A stretch of DNA of 64,000 nt from Erythroxylum novogranatense (GCA_029891385.1 CM057228.1:36335023-36399022); one strand, 5' to 3'. Counted from the first letter of the stretch, positions 22,561 through 35,049 are shown. Numbers and translations are program-made. The notes: generated from the letters alone by a model not told the origin.

Positions 22561-23300
22561 TTGATAGTATTCCATCACTATCCCCCTGCTACAGGAGAAT
22601 ACAAGATAAATGTTCCAGAAATTAGAGAAAAATGGAAAAATCAAAAGGGGAAGAAAATGGAAACATCTGGTCAATGGATGTTACCTCTTGCTCAAATACA
22701 AACTGGAGCAATGTTAGTTTTGCCAGAGGATATATCTCAATATGAAGATATCATGACTAGATGGGAATCAGTAAATACGAATCTCATTGACAGAATGAGT
22801 TGGGTAAGTAATCAAGCCAAAGTAACTTATATTGAAAATCTCTTGGGAGAAACAATGAAGAGATTATTTCAACAATGGAGATTAGCATATACCCGCAAGA
22901 ATATGAAATGTTGGTCAATGCTGCTGATGATACACAGATTGTATTTTCACAAATCAGAAAATTGGTTACTTTAGAAGAACCATATCAAGGATCAACAGCT
23001 TATCAAGACAGAGCATATGCAGAGTTAGAATAATTAAGCTGCAAAGAAATCAAAAATATACAGCAATTCCTTCAGGAATACTTGAAACTGGCGTCTATGT
23101 CAGGAAAAGCTTATATAAATTCTGAGTTATCTGAAAAATTTTCAGAAAATTACCAAAATTTTATGGCAAAGAAATAGAAGAGGAATTCAAGAAAAAGCAT
23201 CCAGGAAATACAATAGGTGTAGTACCAAGGGTGCATTTCACTTGGCTATACTTAAAAGAATTATGTAAAAAGAATGCAATGCAGAGAGGCCTAAAAGACT
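22561..23300 (+). pseudogene. pararetroviral coat-protein region, broken
   Basis: The frame 22561-22974 includes GQWMLPLAQIQTGAMLVLP and IENLLGETMKRLFQQW, resembling the core of badnavirus-like coat proteins. A 2-base insertion near 22893 then shifts the frame. Further pieces appear in other frames to about 23300, including VVPRVHFTWLYLKELC, a typical block just before the coat-protein zinc knuckle. Coat protein forms the virion and binds nucleic acid; this copy has several frame breaks and lacks its knuckle in cis. Confidence 0.65.
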
Positions 23301-23310
23301 TAGGTACACT

Positions 23311-23435
23311 ATGAAGAGATTATTTCAACAATGGAGATTAGCATACCCGCAAGAATATGAAATGTTGGTCAATGCTGCTGATGATACACAGATTGTATTT
23401 TCACAAATCAAAAAAATGGTTACTTTAGAAGAACA
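23311..23435 (+). repeat. duplicated coat-protein segment
   Basis: About 125 bp starting ATGAAGAGATTATTTCAAC repeats 22855-22981 in direct orientation. It lacks the 2-base insertion of the first copy and has a few substitutions. It is followed by a joint into unrelated text at about 23440. Confidence 0.8.
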
Positions 23436-23499
23436 TCAATATTTTCCCAAGTTTGAGACTTACTTGGAATTTTTAATGCTGATTTATTTTTCTGTGGTG

Positions 23500-23789
23500 G
23501 TTTGATTGTCCATCTGTCACCATTGAAAACTTCAGCAGAGTATTTTTCTCCCGTAATATTCTTTGATATATGTAAAAGATATGGACTTGTCCTATCAAAA
23601 GAAAAAATGACTGTAGGAACTTCAAAAATTGAGTTTCTCGGTGCCATTATTGGTAACAGAAAATTAAAATTGCAACCTCATATTATTAAAAAACTCACTG
23701 AGTTTCCTGAGGAGCAATTAAAAGAAAAGAAAGGTTTAAGATCCTGGTTAGGAATCTTAAACTATGCCAGAAACTATAACATACTTTAG
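23500..23789 (+). pseudogene. pararetroviral reverse transcriptase C-terminal piece
   Basis: The frame contains YGLVLSKEKMTVGTSKIEFLG, IGNRKLKLQPHII and LRSWLGILNYARNY. This is the RT thumb/connection block of caulimovirids (IGN-x-K-LQPHI...LGILNYAR). The catalytic YxDD segment is upstream of it and absent, and RNase H is missing because LTR sequence resumes at about 23778. It is flanked on the left by a rearranged joint. Confidence 0.75.
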
Positions 23790-25249
23790 TGCAAGGGGCA
23801 TAACTTTTGGTATAGAACTCGGAATGAGATGATCTAGGTATGGTTTTAAAGAAGACTTCAAGAGCTACAACTTCTATTGCAGTCAAAATTTTGAAATTCT
23901 GATGTTTTGAGGGTCGAATTTTCAAAGTGGTATAGGTGACCCGTAGCAGTCCGTTAAATGGACATACAAGTTCGTTTAACGGACATTCACTGGACAAATG
24001 ATACTAATCAAGCCTCAAATGGGTTTTAAAGTGAACCTAGAATGATCCTTGGTTTATGGGACTAATATATGAAAGGTTTGAAGTGAAATTGAAGGTTAAA
24101 ACTTAGAGAATAAATGGATGAAATCAAAGTGTCAAATGCATAAGTGGATTGGAGATGAAAATGTTTATAGATTTGTAATGCTATTCAAGGAAGGTAAGTA
24201 ATAGGTGTTCAATGATTATTTATGGAAGGAAATTGGATCTTATGCGATCATATGGGATTGGAAAATGAATGACAGAAAATTTAATTATGGTACAAATGGG
24301 CAAATGTTCTTGAGATACAAGCTTATGGATATGCTAGACTCTTAAAGAGTCAAATGTGCATTTATTTAACATGATCATATGAAAATGAAGTGTAAAACTT
24401 AGACTATTGAATTATGAGTAGAGAATGGGCATACAGTGTAAGTGTATAGTAAATACCCGGGATTGTCATTGAGCATGCATGATATATTGCACATATACAC
24501 TTGTGAAAATGGGATGGCTCTACAATTGTGCTTTTGTTAATGTGTGTGCAAATTGTGTTTTGTATATGGATGATACAGGATAGAACGTCCTCATCCAGAC
24601 GTTTCCGGATCATCAAAGCAAATGCTATCTAGAGCGTACTGTGAGTAGACCTAGATGGTCTTATTTATTGGTTTATTGCTTTTTTCATAAATTGAATGAG
24701 CATGGATTGATTTTATTAATTGCGATTGAATATGGGTTCCGGACAGGAGGTCCGATGATTGTATATTGGTAATTGTGTTAATGAAGTGTTACTTGAATGT
24801 GAACTGGTCGAACTAAGTGTATTGAAGTGATTAAGTGTTTCTGCATATGCATACAAGTGAAAATGTGGTTTTGCAACTATATGTTAAATGTCAGACTATG
24901 GTCCGATGATTCATTGATTATGATTGAACACGTGCATAAAAATGTGAACAATGCATTTCATTTCATGAATGCACGAAATATAACTCGTTGTGACCAGAGG
25001 AGCCACTGATCAGAGCTTAAAGCTCAACGAGTAAAAATGAGCTTCGTGCTCAGATAATGATTTAGAGCCTCAGGCTCAACGTTCAATAAGCCCTATATGG
25101 GACAGTTTACAATGAGCCCCAGGTGGGACAGTTATCAATGAGCCCGATATCCAATAGATACGGGACAGTATAGGCACTCGATCACAACGAAGAAATAAAT
25201 GAAAATTGGGTCTCATGAACATATGTATACATGATATGACTGATTTAAT

Positions 25250-25400
25250 TGCATTGAATGGGAATGTGAACTTGCATTGAATGGGAATGTGAACTTGCAT
25301 CGAATGGGAATATGAATTGTAGTGAATGGGCATATGGAATTGTAATGAATGGGCATATGGAATTGTATTGCATGGGCATGTGGAATTATATTGAAAAGTG
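25250..25400. repeat. about 22-bp minisatellite in LTR
   Basis: About six units of the type GCATTGAATGGGAATGTGAA, drifting to GTAATGAATGGGCATATGG. Antisense frames rich in His/Ile/Tyr come from this repeat and are not genes. Confidence 0.8.
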
Positions 25401-25489
25401 AATTGCATGTACATTGCATAAGGATTATATGAGTGATACAGTGTATGGAGCATGAAACAATATGCTTATGTGAAGTGATTGATCACATG

Positions 25490-25546
25490 TATGTGATATA
25501 ATATGGCTGCTCATGCAGTATGTGATATAATATGGCTGCTCATGCA
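25490..25546. repeat. perfect 28-bp tandem duplication
   Basis: TATGTGATATAATATGGCTG followed by CTCATGCA is present twice (25490-25517 and 25519-25546) with one base between. Confidence 0.9.
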
Positions 25547-26274
25547 ATGATGCAAATGACATGGATCGAATAAGAGTGAATGTGAAATGATTGATCGAAT
25601 ATATGTGATGCCATATGTTGATAATGAGTCACATTATTTGAATTATGTGTTGGGTGACTGGGTGAACCTTCGATGATGGTCACTCACTGAGTTCGCAAAA
25701 CTCACCCAAAATTTGCATCTATTTTTCAGGATTCAGAAGAATACCCCATTCTACGACGGGAGTAGACTTATTGCATACAGAGGAAAGTTAGGGGTCAGGA
25801 TCAGTTCGCGTCTGCGTTAGGATATGTCTTATTTCCGTATCGCATGTATTCATCGAATTATGTACAGTGTATAATTAAATGTTTCGGTGTAATAAGTGAC
25901 AAAGTATGGGAATTTTAGAAATGTGAATATGAATGTGTATATTGATTGCCAATTAGAAGTGATTATATGTGTTTTGTGTTTTGAAATGGGCCCTAATGGC
26001 CCAAAGTAGACTGTTTTGTTATTGAAAAAGGGTTAAAAATGAAAATGGGCCCAAATTGACTATTGAAATTGTATCGATGGTACTGTTTTGAAAATAAGTT
26101 TTTTTTCGCGACCGTTAACTATATATGGCCCACATTGGAATGTGAGTGTTTTAAAAAAAATTATATCGGTTTATGAGTGATTGATTGTTCTAGCATGCTA
26201 CCTTCACGGACACGGACTCAAATATCACCGTCGATGTCAGGTTCGGGTCATGCGGAAGTGGGATGCTACATATG

Positions 26275-26286
26275 TGGTATCAGAGC
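26275..26286 (+). other. primer-binding site of the large Tekay/Del-like element
   Basis: TGGTATCAGAGC, the tRNA-Met complement, four bases after the LTR end GCTACA at 26270. It fixes the element orientation as plus. Confidence 0.9.
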
Positions 26287-26846
26287 GCCAGAAGTACAAT
26301 CTTATAGGCATTTTCTGAAATGTGGTCAAGTGACATGCATTTAAGTCATGTTAAGCAGATAGTAGTAACTGATCCCCAATCGAGTCTATGAGTCACACGC
26401 ATCAGCATGTGTCTAGTGTTAATAGTGAGAAAGTGATGTAAGTGATGATATGCCATAATGTGAGAAAATGGAGGTGAATTGTGTTTGATTAGATATGATA
26501 TGACAGGAAGTTAGCGTCACTGTATTCTGGAATATGATTTCACTGCCATACTAGGACAAGTTGAGGTGTGTATGGAAGGGTATCAACTTGATAGAATGAG
26601 TGTGTGAGTATAAAGTGGTTGATATTCAGCAATAAGGTATGTAATCTAAAATAAGGGTAGTGAGTTTGACAAAGGAAATTATGAGAATTGGGGACTTCAT
26701 GAAATTAAATTGATTTTGAGTTGTCATGGAATGGTTTAATGTTCGAAGGTGTGAATTTGAGAAGTTTATGGGAAGAAATCATGAGAGAATAAGTGTAGGA
26801 AGTTTGGAAAAGGTTTGAAAAGGAAAAGGGTTGTGAAAGATAGATG

Positions 26847-26955
26847 TTCGTCAAACGGACATGGAGGTCCGTTTAACGGACTTTCTCGGGTAAAAGGAGG
26901 CAGTTTGGTTGAATCATGTCCGTTTAACGGACATGTGTGTCCGTTTAACGGACAC
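26847..26955. repeat. GTCCGTTTAACGGAC palindromes in the internal region
   Basis: A degraded copy (GTTCGTCAAACGGAC) is near 26847. Exact or near-exact copies follow near 26867, 26919 and 26939. The same motif fills the LTR array, so it is not restricted to LTRs. Confidence 0.85.
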
Positions 26956-29900
26956 TCACAGGACAATTTTGGAAAGTTGCAATTTTGACCATTTTGGAGA
27001 TAGAACCTCACATAGATATGTATATAATTGTTGGGGATTGATAAGGGAAAGCAATGACATGGTAGAACTAGCAAGATTGAACGTGCATAAACAAAGTTGA
27101 TTGAAAACAAAATGTTCTGTGATTCTGCAAGGATGAAATTGGATTTGGGATGATATGAGTTTATGGTTTGGTGAGATAATATGATTATCCCTCTATGACT
27201 CTAAATTGATAGTGAACCTATATCGGTATGCTGGGTATTAAAAGGTGAGACGAGAATAATGGGAGATGAAGAAATTGTTAAGGATTAATTGATTTGTTTG
27301 TAGGTGTATATTTGATCATGATAAGTGACATCCTTAAGCATAAGTATATTATCTTTGAGGAGATGATACAAAAAGGAATTGGTGACTTATTGAATAAGTG
27401 CTTGTTAATGCCTATCATTTAAAGTCTCAAAAGTGCGACGTGAAAGTGTTTATAGTGACCCATTAGAAATGCATTGAGATTAAAAATGATGTTACCAAAC
27501 ATGATTAATGAAGGAAAAATAAAAAGGATATGATCATGGCAGAACCCCGATCATGAATAGGCACAAAAAGGAGAAATGTGTGTGTTTTACTATTTGGTGA
27601 GTTGTCTTAATTACGTCTTTTGAAAAGATGTAAGGATTTGATGGTAAATACCAAGGTATTGGAGTAAAGCATTTGAGTAATGCTGAAATAAACCTTATTA
27701 AAAGGGATGTTCTGGTTATATAGGTTATGATTTAAATCGATTCTAATGAGATATATAAATGGTTTAGATTGATTTTCTTGAAACATTAGATTAACTGCTA
27801 TGTGATTAAGGAAAATAGTTGATTGATACAGATTCCATGAGTGGTATCAAAGATAGTAGCAGGAAATCTTCTTTCCATGAAGCATTTCCCTAAATGGAGT
27901 TAACTTGATCGGATGATTTTGAATTGAGATGATGCAATGGAGGGGCAAACTAAGGAATACAAAATGAATTAAAGTGATTTTTTGAGTCCCAATCTTTACG
28001 GAGATTCAAGTGTAAGGGGTAGGAAATGCTTCTAAGAAAGCAGGTATTGTGTTTGATGTAAAGTAGCCGACGGTGGAACTATGGAAAAAGTGAGGAGGCA
28101 TAAATTGTTAAAATGAGGAGAATACAGGCTCATTATTCTGTGTAAATATACTTAAGAGAGACAAATTAGGTATGATGAATGTGTTAGTAGCCCAAAATTA
28201 AAGATTGTGGAAAAACTGATAAGAATAAGCAGATGTTAGCACAAGTCAACGTGAAATTAAAAGGAAATAGAACGAATTGAGAAAATCATCGAAACTAAAA
28301 AGTCAAATTGGGAAGAAGCGAAAATACCGTGAGATACTATACCGTATTGAGGAATCAGAGTCTTAAAGAATGAAAGAGATCAAATCTTGGGCATAAGAAA
28401 ATTTGGGTTATATAATAATGCCCCGCCAGTATTATGGTAGTGATCGAAGCAACTATGATCATAAAGGGTATTTTGAGTGTATTCGAAAGTAAAGAGAACT
28501 ATTTGACTACTTGAAGAAATCTTGCATATCAAGAGGGTACAAGCAGCTATTTCCTAAGTTTCATCGAAGTGAATTCTAGTTTGATCAAATAAAATGTGTG
28601 TTATAGCATAGTTGGACATGGCATGTTGGGAGACTCAGAGAAAAGTGAGGGTGATGATAAAGTAAGAAGTGTCAAGGAATATATATATATGAGATTTGGA
28701 GTTCTTTAGAATTCGTTGTATGTTGGATACTAGCCGAGATTATTAAGGGGTGGTTTTTACTGGTCTTAACTCGTTAACAAAAATGTTTGAGGAAAAATAT
28801 GTAAATCGTATAGCGGATGATTGTAAAGAGAACTATGTGGAAGTATAACATCAATGTTAATTTTGCCATTGGGATTTGGAAATTTCACAGTATCAAATGA
28901 AGTTCCCATTAGAGATTAAGATAATGAAGAGGGTTACTGATAAATATTGATTAAGCAAATGTGTTTTTTTTCCTGTAAAGCTAGTGTTGTAAGTGATGCA
29001 TCGAATTAGCACAAGTGTTGATATTGAGGCCGCCAATCTGGGTGCGATAAACAGCATAGAACGATGAGTTAAAGTGAACTGTTGTATGAAGATCAGCTTC
29101 ATATGTAAAGAAAGCCCAAGTTCGAATGTGTAAATTGCTCATTGAGCGATTGAAAATGAATCTGAATTTGAGTTTGATTGAAAATTGATACCATGTGAAT
29201 GAAATAAAAAGGATGGGTACTCAATAAAAATGATGATTGAGCAAAGAGACCACTGGAGAAAGCAAGTCCCACTTAAGGTAGACATCCCAGTAAGAATACA
29301 CCGAATTGATATTTAATTGCTAAGGATGTAGAAACAAGTGACTGAATGTTTGCCTTACCAACAGTCCTACCTGTTGGGGGAATATGCTTAAGGCTTATAC
29401 TATGGAGCTCATAGAAACATGGGGCCAATGTGTAGTCTAAATAACTTTAAGTATAGCAATCATTATCATAGTGTCATCAGTAGAATACTGTTCGTGGCGT
29501 AAAACGACAAAAAGGAGTCGTTCGCCTTTGTATTGAAATAAAGAGGTCCTAAAAATGATAAAAGTCCAAAGATGCGGTTAATAAGTGAAAGGAATGAAAT
29601 ACATGGGTGGATCAATATTGTGGTTATGGAATCTTTGAGTGTATTAGCACTAAAGAGGTATGAACTTGCAAGTGAAAGATGCAATGTCTCTAAGAGTATC
29701 ACCTTGTCAAGGTGTACTCGGGTTAGGAAAAAGGAAGAGTTAAGCTTGATATGACATGATCTGAATGAAATTATTCTTTGTTGATGTTCGGATTCATACA
29801 GTATTCCCTAGATGTCATCCGAAAATGTCACTGTGACCTGGTAGTTGTTTAAAGTGGAATTGGAAGTGATCTAAATGAATATGGGGAAACAATTAGATAT

Positions 29901-30054
29901 TGTGATATATGTGAAGAAATGAGCATAGGAGTGATTGATTTCATTGACAATAGTTAATTGGGAGATTGAATGGGACATCGAGAAATGATTGAGGAACTAA
30001 TTCCCCTACCTCCCTGATTAATTGAATATAAATTTCGATGATGAAATTTTTTTT

Positions 30055-30067
30055 AGGAGGAGAGAAT
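30055..30067 (+). other. polypurine tract of the large element
   Basis: AGGAGGAGAGAAT lies directly before LTR start TGTAATATC. It also encodes the end of pol (R-R-R-E-L), and the stop codon TAA is supplied by the first LTR bases. Confidence 0.85.
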
Positions 30068-30250
30068 TGTAATATCCCGGTCCCCCTACGAAGGGCTAGA
30101 CCCCTAAAAATTTGGTGCACGTGAGCTTAGAACCCTAAAAATTTGTAGAGGGTATGAAAATTGTGTGTCCGTCAAACGGACATGGGAGTCCGTTTAACGG
30201 ACAGCTTCGGGTGAATTGGAACACTTTGAATGGCTCATGTCTGTTTAACG

Positions 30251-33200
30251 TGTTGGACCCCGAACTTTTCTCAGGTTTGTGAATTGTAATTTGACATTTA
30301 ACAAGGACATTGAGGTGACTTAGTCATGTGTAAAGGAAGAGAAATTATGAATTTGAATAGTTATGTTTAAGGTTTTGGGTGAACAATGCTAGTTTGGACA
30401 AATTAAGGTGATATTTTGAGGTTAGTACATGAAATGAGTTTGATATGAGGTTTGAGTAAATTTGGTGTATTATGAAAATTTTTAGAAAAGTTAAAGTGAA
30501 TGAGTTGATAGAAATGGAATTGACGAATATGAAATAAATAAATAGTGAAAGAATGAGAATTTGAAGAACTGAAAAAGTTGACTTTTTGGAGTAGAAAGAG
30601 TTGACTTTTGATTTAAGCAGATTTTGAGAAAATGATCTTAAGGAAAATTGTAGCTTTTGTTGAGAGCTCTTTGTAGCCATAAAGTATGATATGTTTCGAT
30701 ATCGGGAGTGAAAGTTATGATCAGTCAAAGTTGCGGACATTTGACTTTGCTTTTGTAAATGTTCTTAGTGTAGAATTGTATATGCGACGTTTTGAGACAA
30801 GTTAAGTATGTGTGAAACTGTTCATAAGTGTACACTTAGGTGTGTAATGTGATTTGAGGCAAATTATAGATACATATGTTTTGAATTAAGTTCAGTGATC
30901 TATATGAAAGATATAGAAGAGTATCCTAGTTTGTCAATGATGTAGAATATGTTATTTCTGGTTATGAAATTTGGGAGATATGAAATGTTATAAGTTTGGA
31001 TGAAGTATAGGTTGAGACATTCCTAGACAGAAGTTTCGATCGACGAACTGACCTAATTAGAGGTTGCTATTGCTTTTGAATTCCTCATGAACATTTTTGA
31101 TTATATTCTGATCTTTTCATTGTTATAAGTATGCCAATTTGGACCTTGGCATGTACAGATAGAAATTTCATAAATTTCATTACTGTCAGGGTGATTAGCC
31201 CTCTTTCTTTTTGTTGCTTTACATTTTTTGAACGACATCCGATTAATCTGAGTTTTGAAGCGTTGGATTCCTAAGACAATTACCTACCTCATGATGGGAA
31301 ATTATGATTGTTTAGAGATTGTTTGAGTCGAAGTGAGTTAGATATCTTCTGAGCACGGTTCAGTATTGTGATGATATCTTGATCGGTAGAGACCTAATCA
31401 AGTTGATTACTATTTCTAAATAAGTTAGAGGCATGGGACTGCAATTATTTGAAGGAATCGAAATTTACTTCAGTTCCGAAGATTTTGAATTTATGAAATT
31501 GAGGTATTAAGGTTATAAGAATATATAAGGGTAATTTGGGCATGGTACTTAAGTCTAAGAGTATTAAGGCTTATGTGGGAGGGCAAAATGGACATTTCCC
31601 ACCCATAAGAGTATGAAATATAAGAGGAAAAAAGAAAAGAGAATAGAAAGAAGAAGAGAAAAGGAGAAGATAGTCGTAGGGAGAGAGGAGAAGAAGAAGA
31701 AAAGAGGAAGCTAGGTTTCGACGTTTTCCGAAGGATTTGAAGCATTCATCAGGTATGTTAGCTCTTCTACTCTTGTTTGGGTTGAATGAAACCCTAATAT
31801 GGTTTAGAATGAGTAGGAAACGATGGTTTAGGGTTTATGGAAAAAATAGGTGAAATCTTTTAGGGTTGATGATCATGTTGTTGTTATGAATGATTTTGAG
31901 GTTAGGAATGAAGTTTAGGAGGTGTTTTAATGTTTAGATATGTTTATAATTGAAAGAGGGGAGGATTATGGTTGAGAAAAGTGAAAAAATGAGTTTGAGC
32001 TTTCTCGCGTCATGCGTCATGACCTGCAGATGAGCTCGTCATGGCGCTGCAAGCCGTCATGAAGTGCTCCATTTTCTCGTCGCGGCGAACGGCCATTTTC
32101 CTGCTGCGACATGCTTTAGTATTTTGGGCATAACTTTTGATGTAGATGTCCAAATGAGGTGATTCTTTTTGCGTTGTAAACTAGAGACATAGGGCTACAA
32201 GTTTCATGAAGAAATGAAATTCTAAATCAGTCTCTAAGAATCTTAAAATTTTGATGGAAGTTGAGCATGAAATTCTTGTTTCAGTTTTGGTTGTAGTTTG
32301 AATGGTTAAAGTTTGATTTTCTGATTTCTACCCCAAATTGATTGGAATTTTGGTTATTTGGTTAAGGAAACCAATTAAGGCAAGAGGAACAAGAGGAGAG
32401 GCATACCTAAACAAGTTTATAAGCAAGGAACGCAAGGTGGGTTTCATGTTTATAATTTAGTAATGAGCCACTAAAGTGTTCTCCCAAATCAAGAATGATT
32501 TCAACTTCATAAATATTGTTTTGTTTCTTGTTAATGATTTGCAAAATAAAGATGAGAATGCATTGAAATATTTATGTCATGTCATTGAAACATTTATGTC
32601 ATGCCTTGTGAAATTCATGGCATTTTGTATCTTCGAAAAAGAAAGAAAAGAGCATGAAAAGCATGAATCGATATGAACATGGAATGAGCATGATTAAGTG
32701 CTTTTGTTTGGGCGAGAGTGGAACCATTTCGTTCGTCACATGCACGTCGACAAGAGCTTTCTTCCGGCTGCCCGCTTGTGGCCTATGAGATCCGAATGGA
32801 CTCATTTCGTTCAGGGTGTAAACTTCGGTTTCTCCCTTTTGTTTCCATGGAACCCTTGAGCCATGTGTTTGTGCATTGCATCTTTGAATTGCCAATTATG
32901 TGCATAAATTGAGTGTTTTGCATTGATGGTTAAAAGCATATATGTGTTGATGTGATGGCATTTTTTTTCAACTATGAATTTTGAACTCAAACTTCGAATT
33001 TGACGGAGATTTGGGAACAAATGTTTTATGAACTTATTATGACTTTAATTCGACAAAAGAACTTTTCAACGGTTTTGCTTGTTCTTTGTTATAAACCTGT
33101 TACCCACGAGCTATAAGCTCACCCCCCCTTTCATCCCCATCTCCATGTATTTGAGCAAGAGATCGGATGAAAGATTGTCAAGACCGTTTGTTTGATTGTG

Positions 33201-34010
33201 TAAAGCATGTGTTCTATGATGAAATTGATTTATGGATTTGTATATAGAATGGAAAGTGAATTACGGTTGTGTAATGAATTATGTACATGTATATTGAATT
33301 GAGAAATGGGAATGATTTGGGTATGTATGAATGTGTATGAATGTATTTTGGATACTGGATAGTGTGATTTAGCTTCCGGACGGGGTGTCCGATGATTCTG
33401 ATTATTGTTTGGGTATTATAGAAGTGTGTTTTGAACACTTTGCAGGTATGAGTTAGTTGTAGTGCAGCTGTTATGTTGCCAGATTTTTGTATGATAAAAG
33501 AAAAATAAGAGTGAAATTATGATTTTGTTAACAAGAATGAGATATAGCATGAATATGAGGAATTTTATGATTTGAGTTTTTGGTTAAAGATGTGATTTGT
33601 ATAAGATTGAATTAAGCGAATAAGTAAGAAAAAGAAAAGTTTATACTGGTTTCGAATTTGGTTTAGTCTAAAGGTATTCCAACGCTAGTTCTTCTCAGTT
33701 ACACGTTCTCGGATGTCGAAAATTTGTTTCAGTTCGATCGAACCATTTGTTGTTTTAGACCGTTCGAATCGATTATGTTTCTGTTCCTACGATTCGATTT
33801 GCTTTCGATTCCTTCGCTTTTGATATGATTGGATTTCATAGATTTCGTTTCCGTTTCCCTTCGCTTTTGACCCGATGTGATTAGTTGTCGATCGGAAATT
33901 TGTTATTCGTTCGCCTTCGAATTCAAATTCTCCAATTTGAATCTGTTTTGATTTCGGCAACTTCCATTCATTTTCCGGTTGGGATCCGGTCTCCGGATCG
34001 GGTGCCAACA
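30251..34010 (+). repeat. 3.76-kb solo LTR nested in the 3' LTR, TSD TAACG/TAACA
   Basis: It begins TGTTGGACCCCGAACTTTT and ends GGATCGGGTGCCAACA. Flanks are TAACG (30246-30250) and TAACA (34011-34015), a 5-bp duplication with one change. The empty site is visible at 19396-19404 in the 5' LTR. No primer site, polypurine tract or gag/pol was seen inside, so it is a solo LTR. Shared blocks with 16824-18825 and 36095 confirm the family. Frames at 30345-30740 and 31491-31745 lack recognisable domains. Confidence 0.85.
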
Positions 34011-35004
34011 TAACAGACATGCAGGTCCATTTAACGGACCTTCTCGGGTGAAATGGGATTGCTTTGTCGATTCATGTCCGTTTAACGGACATCCACGGGG
34101 CAACTTTAGTCAATCATAATTGATCGTTTTAAATTTGGTACTTGTGGTCTTAAGTGAGATTTTGATAAAAATGCATCATATTTGGATAGACATTGATGAA
34201 TTGAATTTTTGCACACATTAAAATCATTGACCATGCATTCAATTGACATTTTCTGGGTATAATTGGTAATAAATGGGATTGCTTTGAGATTTGTGAGTTG
34301 GGATTATTGAAAATTGATTTGGGCAATGAAATTGTTAATTTTGTATTTTTGGAGAATTTTAGGAAATTTTCCTGAAATTTTTTTAGATAATTTTTAGACT
34401 AGGAAAAATGCCGAGTGGCAGATAAATTGAAAAATGGTAGTAGAATTTATGGTCAACTAGCATTGGAATATTAAATACAAGACTTAAAAAATTAGTGACA
34501 AGTGTACTTTATTGAAAATTGGGTTTGAAAGGACATTTATAAGACAAATAAATGAAAAATTGGCAAGTGGCAAGTGACATGTGTCACTTGCCAAGCCATG
34601 CCACCTAACCTTCTTTTGAAGTATCTTCTAGACTCATTTATGAGTGTGTCCCACGACACTCTCTTTCATTGGCCTCCCAAGTTGTGTTTTGTTCTTGCTT
34701 TTTTTTTCTCTCCATTTTCGTGACTTCCATTCTTCTCTTCATCTCCTCCATGACTTGGTGATCTTTTTTGTAAAACCTTGCTCCATCTCTACCATCTTGT
34801 TGTTCCTTCAAGTTGGTCTAAGGAAAAACCTAGCTTAACCTCCTAGAAGATGAAGATCATGGAGAGGATAGAGCTAGGGTTACATGGAGATTTTGAAGGA
34901 ATTGAAGGAAAATCAAGTAAGTTTAGTGTTATATGGCATGAATATGGTTAATTGAAGCTTGCATGATGAGGGTTTGATAAATTGATTTGTGTTTTGCCAG
35001 GTTT

Positions 35005-35047
<43 letters not shown>
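35005..35047. repeat. TG/TA microsatellite
   Basis: GTGTGTGTGTATATATAT... in the 3' LTR. The corresponding tract in the 5' LTR (20398-20413) is much shorter, so it expanded after insertion. Confidence 0.9.

Positions 35048-35049
<2 letters not shown>

Larger units (their letters stand above)
20878..23779. mobile_element. rearranged endogenous pararetrovirus (Caulimoviridae) fragment
   Basis: The two LTRs of the host element are collinear up to GAAGAGTT (20877) and again from AACATACTTTAG (23778). Only the 5' LTR has this insert between them, and about 30 bp of LTR present at 35510-35545 are missing. Blocks recognised: a minus-strand zinc-knuckle (20880-21250) and dUTPase (21234-21650), then plus-strand primer site and leader (21793), small first protein (21949-22272), coat protein part (22561-23300), a repeated coat-protein piece (23311-23435), and an RT-to-RNase H piece (23500-23780). 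Opposite strands and shuffled order show a multi-part, non-infectious integrant. There is no target-site duplication, consistent with end joining. Confidence 0.8.
19224..26270 (+). repeat. 5' LTR of the large Tekay/Del-like element, carrying a pararetrovirus insert
   Basis: It starts TGTAATATCTCGGTCCCCC and ends GGGATGCTACA just before the primer-binding site at 26275. The same start recurs at 30068. Removing the viral insert (about 20878-23779) leaves about 4.1 kb, very long but within the range of long-LTR chromoviruses. It contains the GTCCGTTTAACGGAC array (19321-19480), a pyrimidine-rich leader at 20080-20200, short tandem repeats at 25250-25546, and a 'GAGCC...GCTCAACG...GGGACAG' block at 25015-25185 shared with the LTR at 40810-41040. 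Comparison with 34011-36094 shows only occasional differences. Confidence 0.85.
26287..30067 (+). pseudogene. decayed internal region of the Tekay/Del-like element with pol ruins
   Basis: The 3.8 kb between the primer site and the 3' LTR has no long frame, but pieces of chromovirus pol remain. At about 28395-28440 there is KFGLYNNAPP (compare PFGLTNAPATF of RT). At about 28545-28610 there is KQLFPKFHRSEF then FDQ (compare HQLYAKFSKCEFWLDQ). Near 29330-29370 there is QVTECLPYQQS (the integrase zinc-finger C..CQQ block). At about 30030-30067 it ends FDDEIFFRRREL-stop. No gag was recognised. GTCCGTTTAACGGAC-type palindromes occur at 26847-26955. The element cannot move by itself. Confidence 0.65.

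Noticed and set aside
25076..25453. 125-codon His/Tyr/Gln-rich frame on the minus strand
   Set aside because: Antisense reading of the LTR minisatellite at 25250-25400.
30345..30740. 131-codon Ser/Phe/Leu-rich minus-strand frame
   Set aside because: Inside the 30251-34010 solo LTR, AT-driven composition, no domain.
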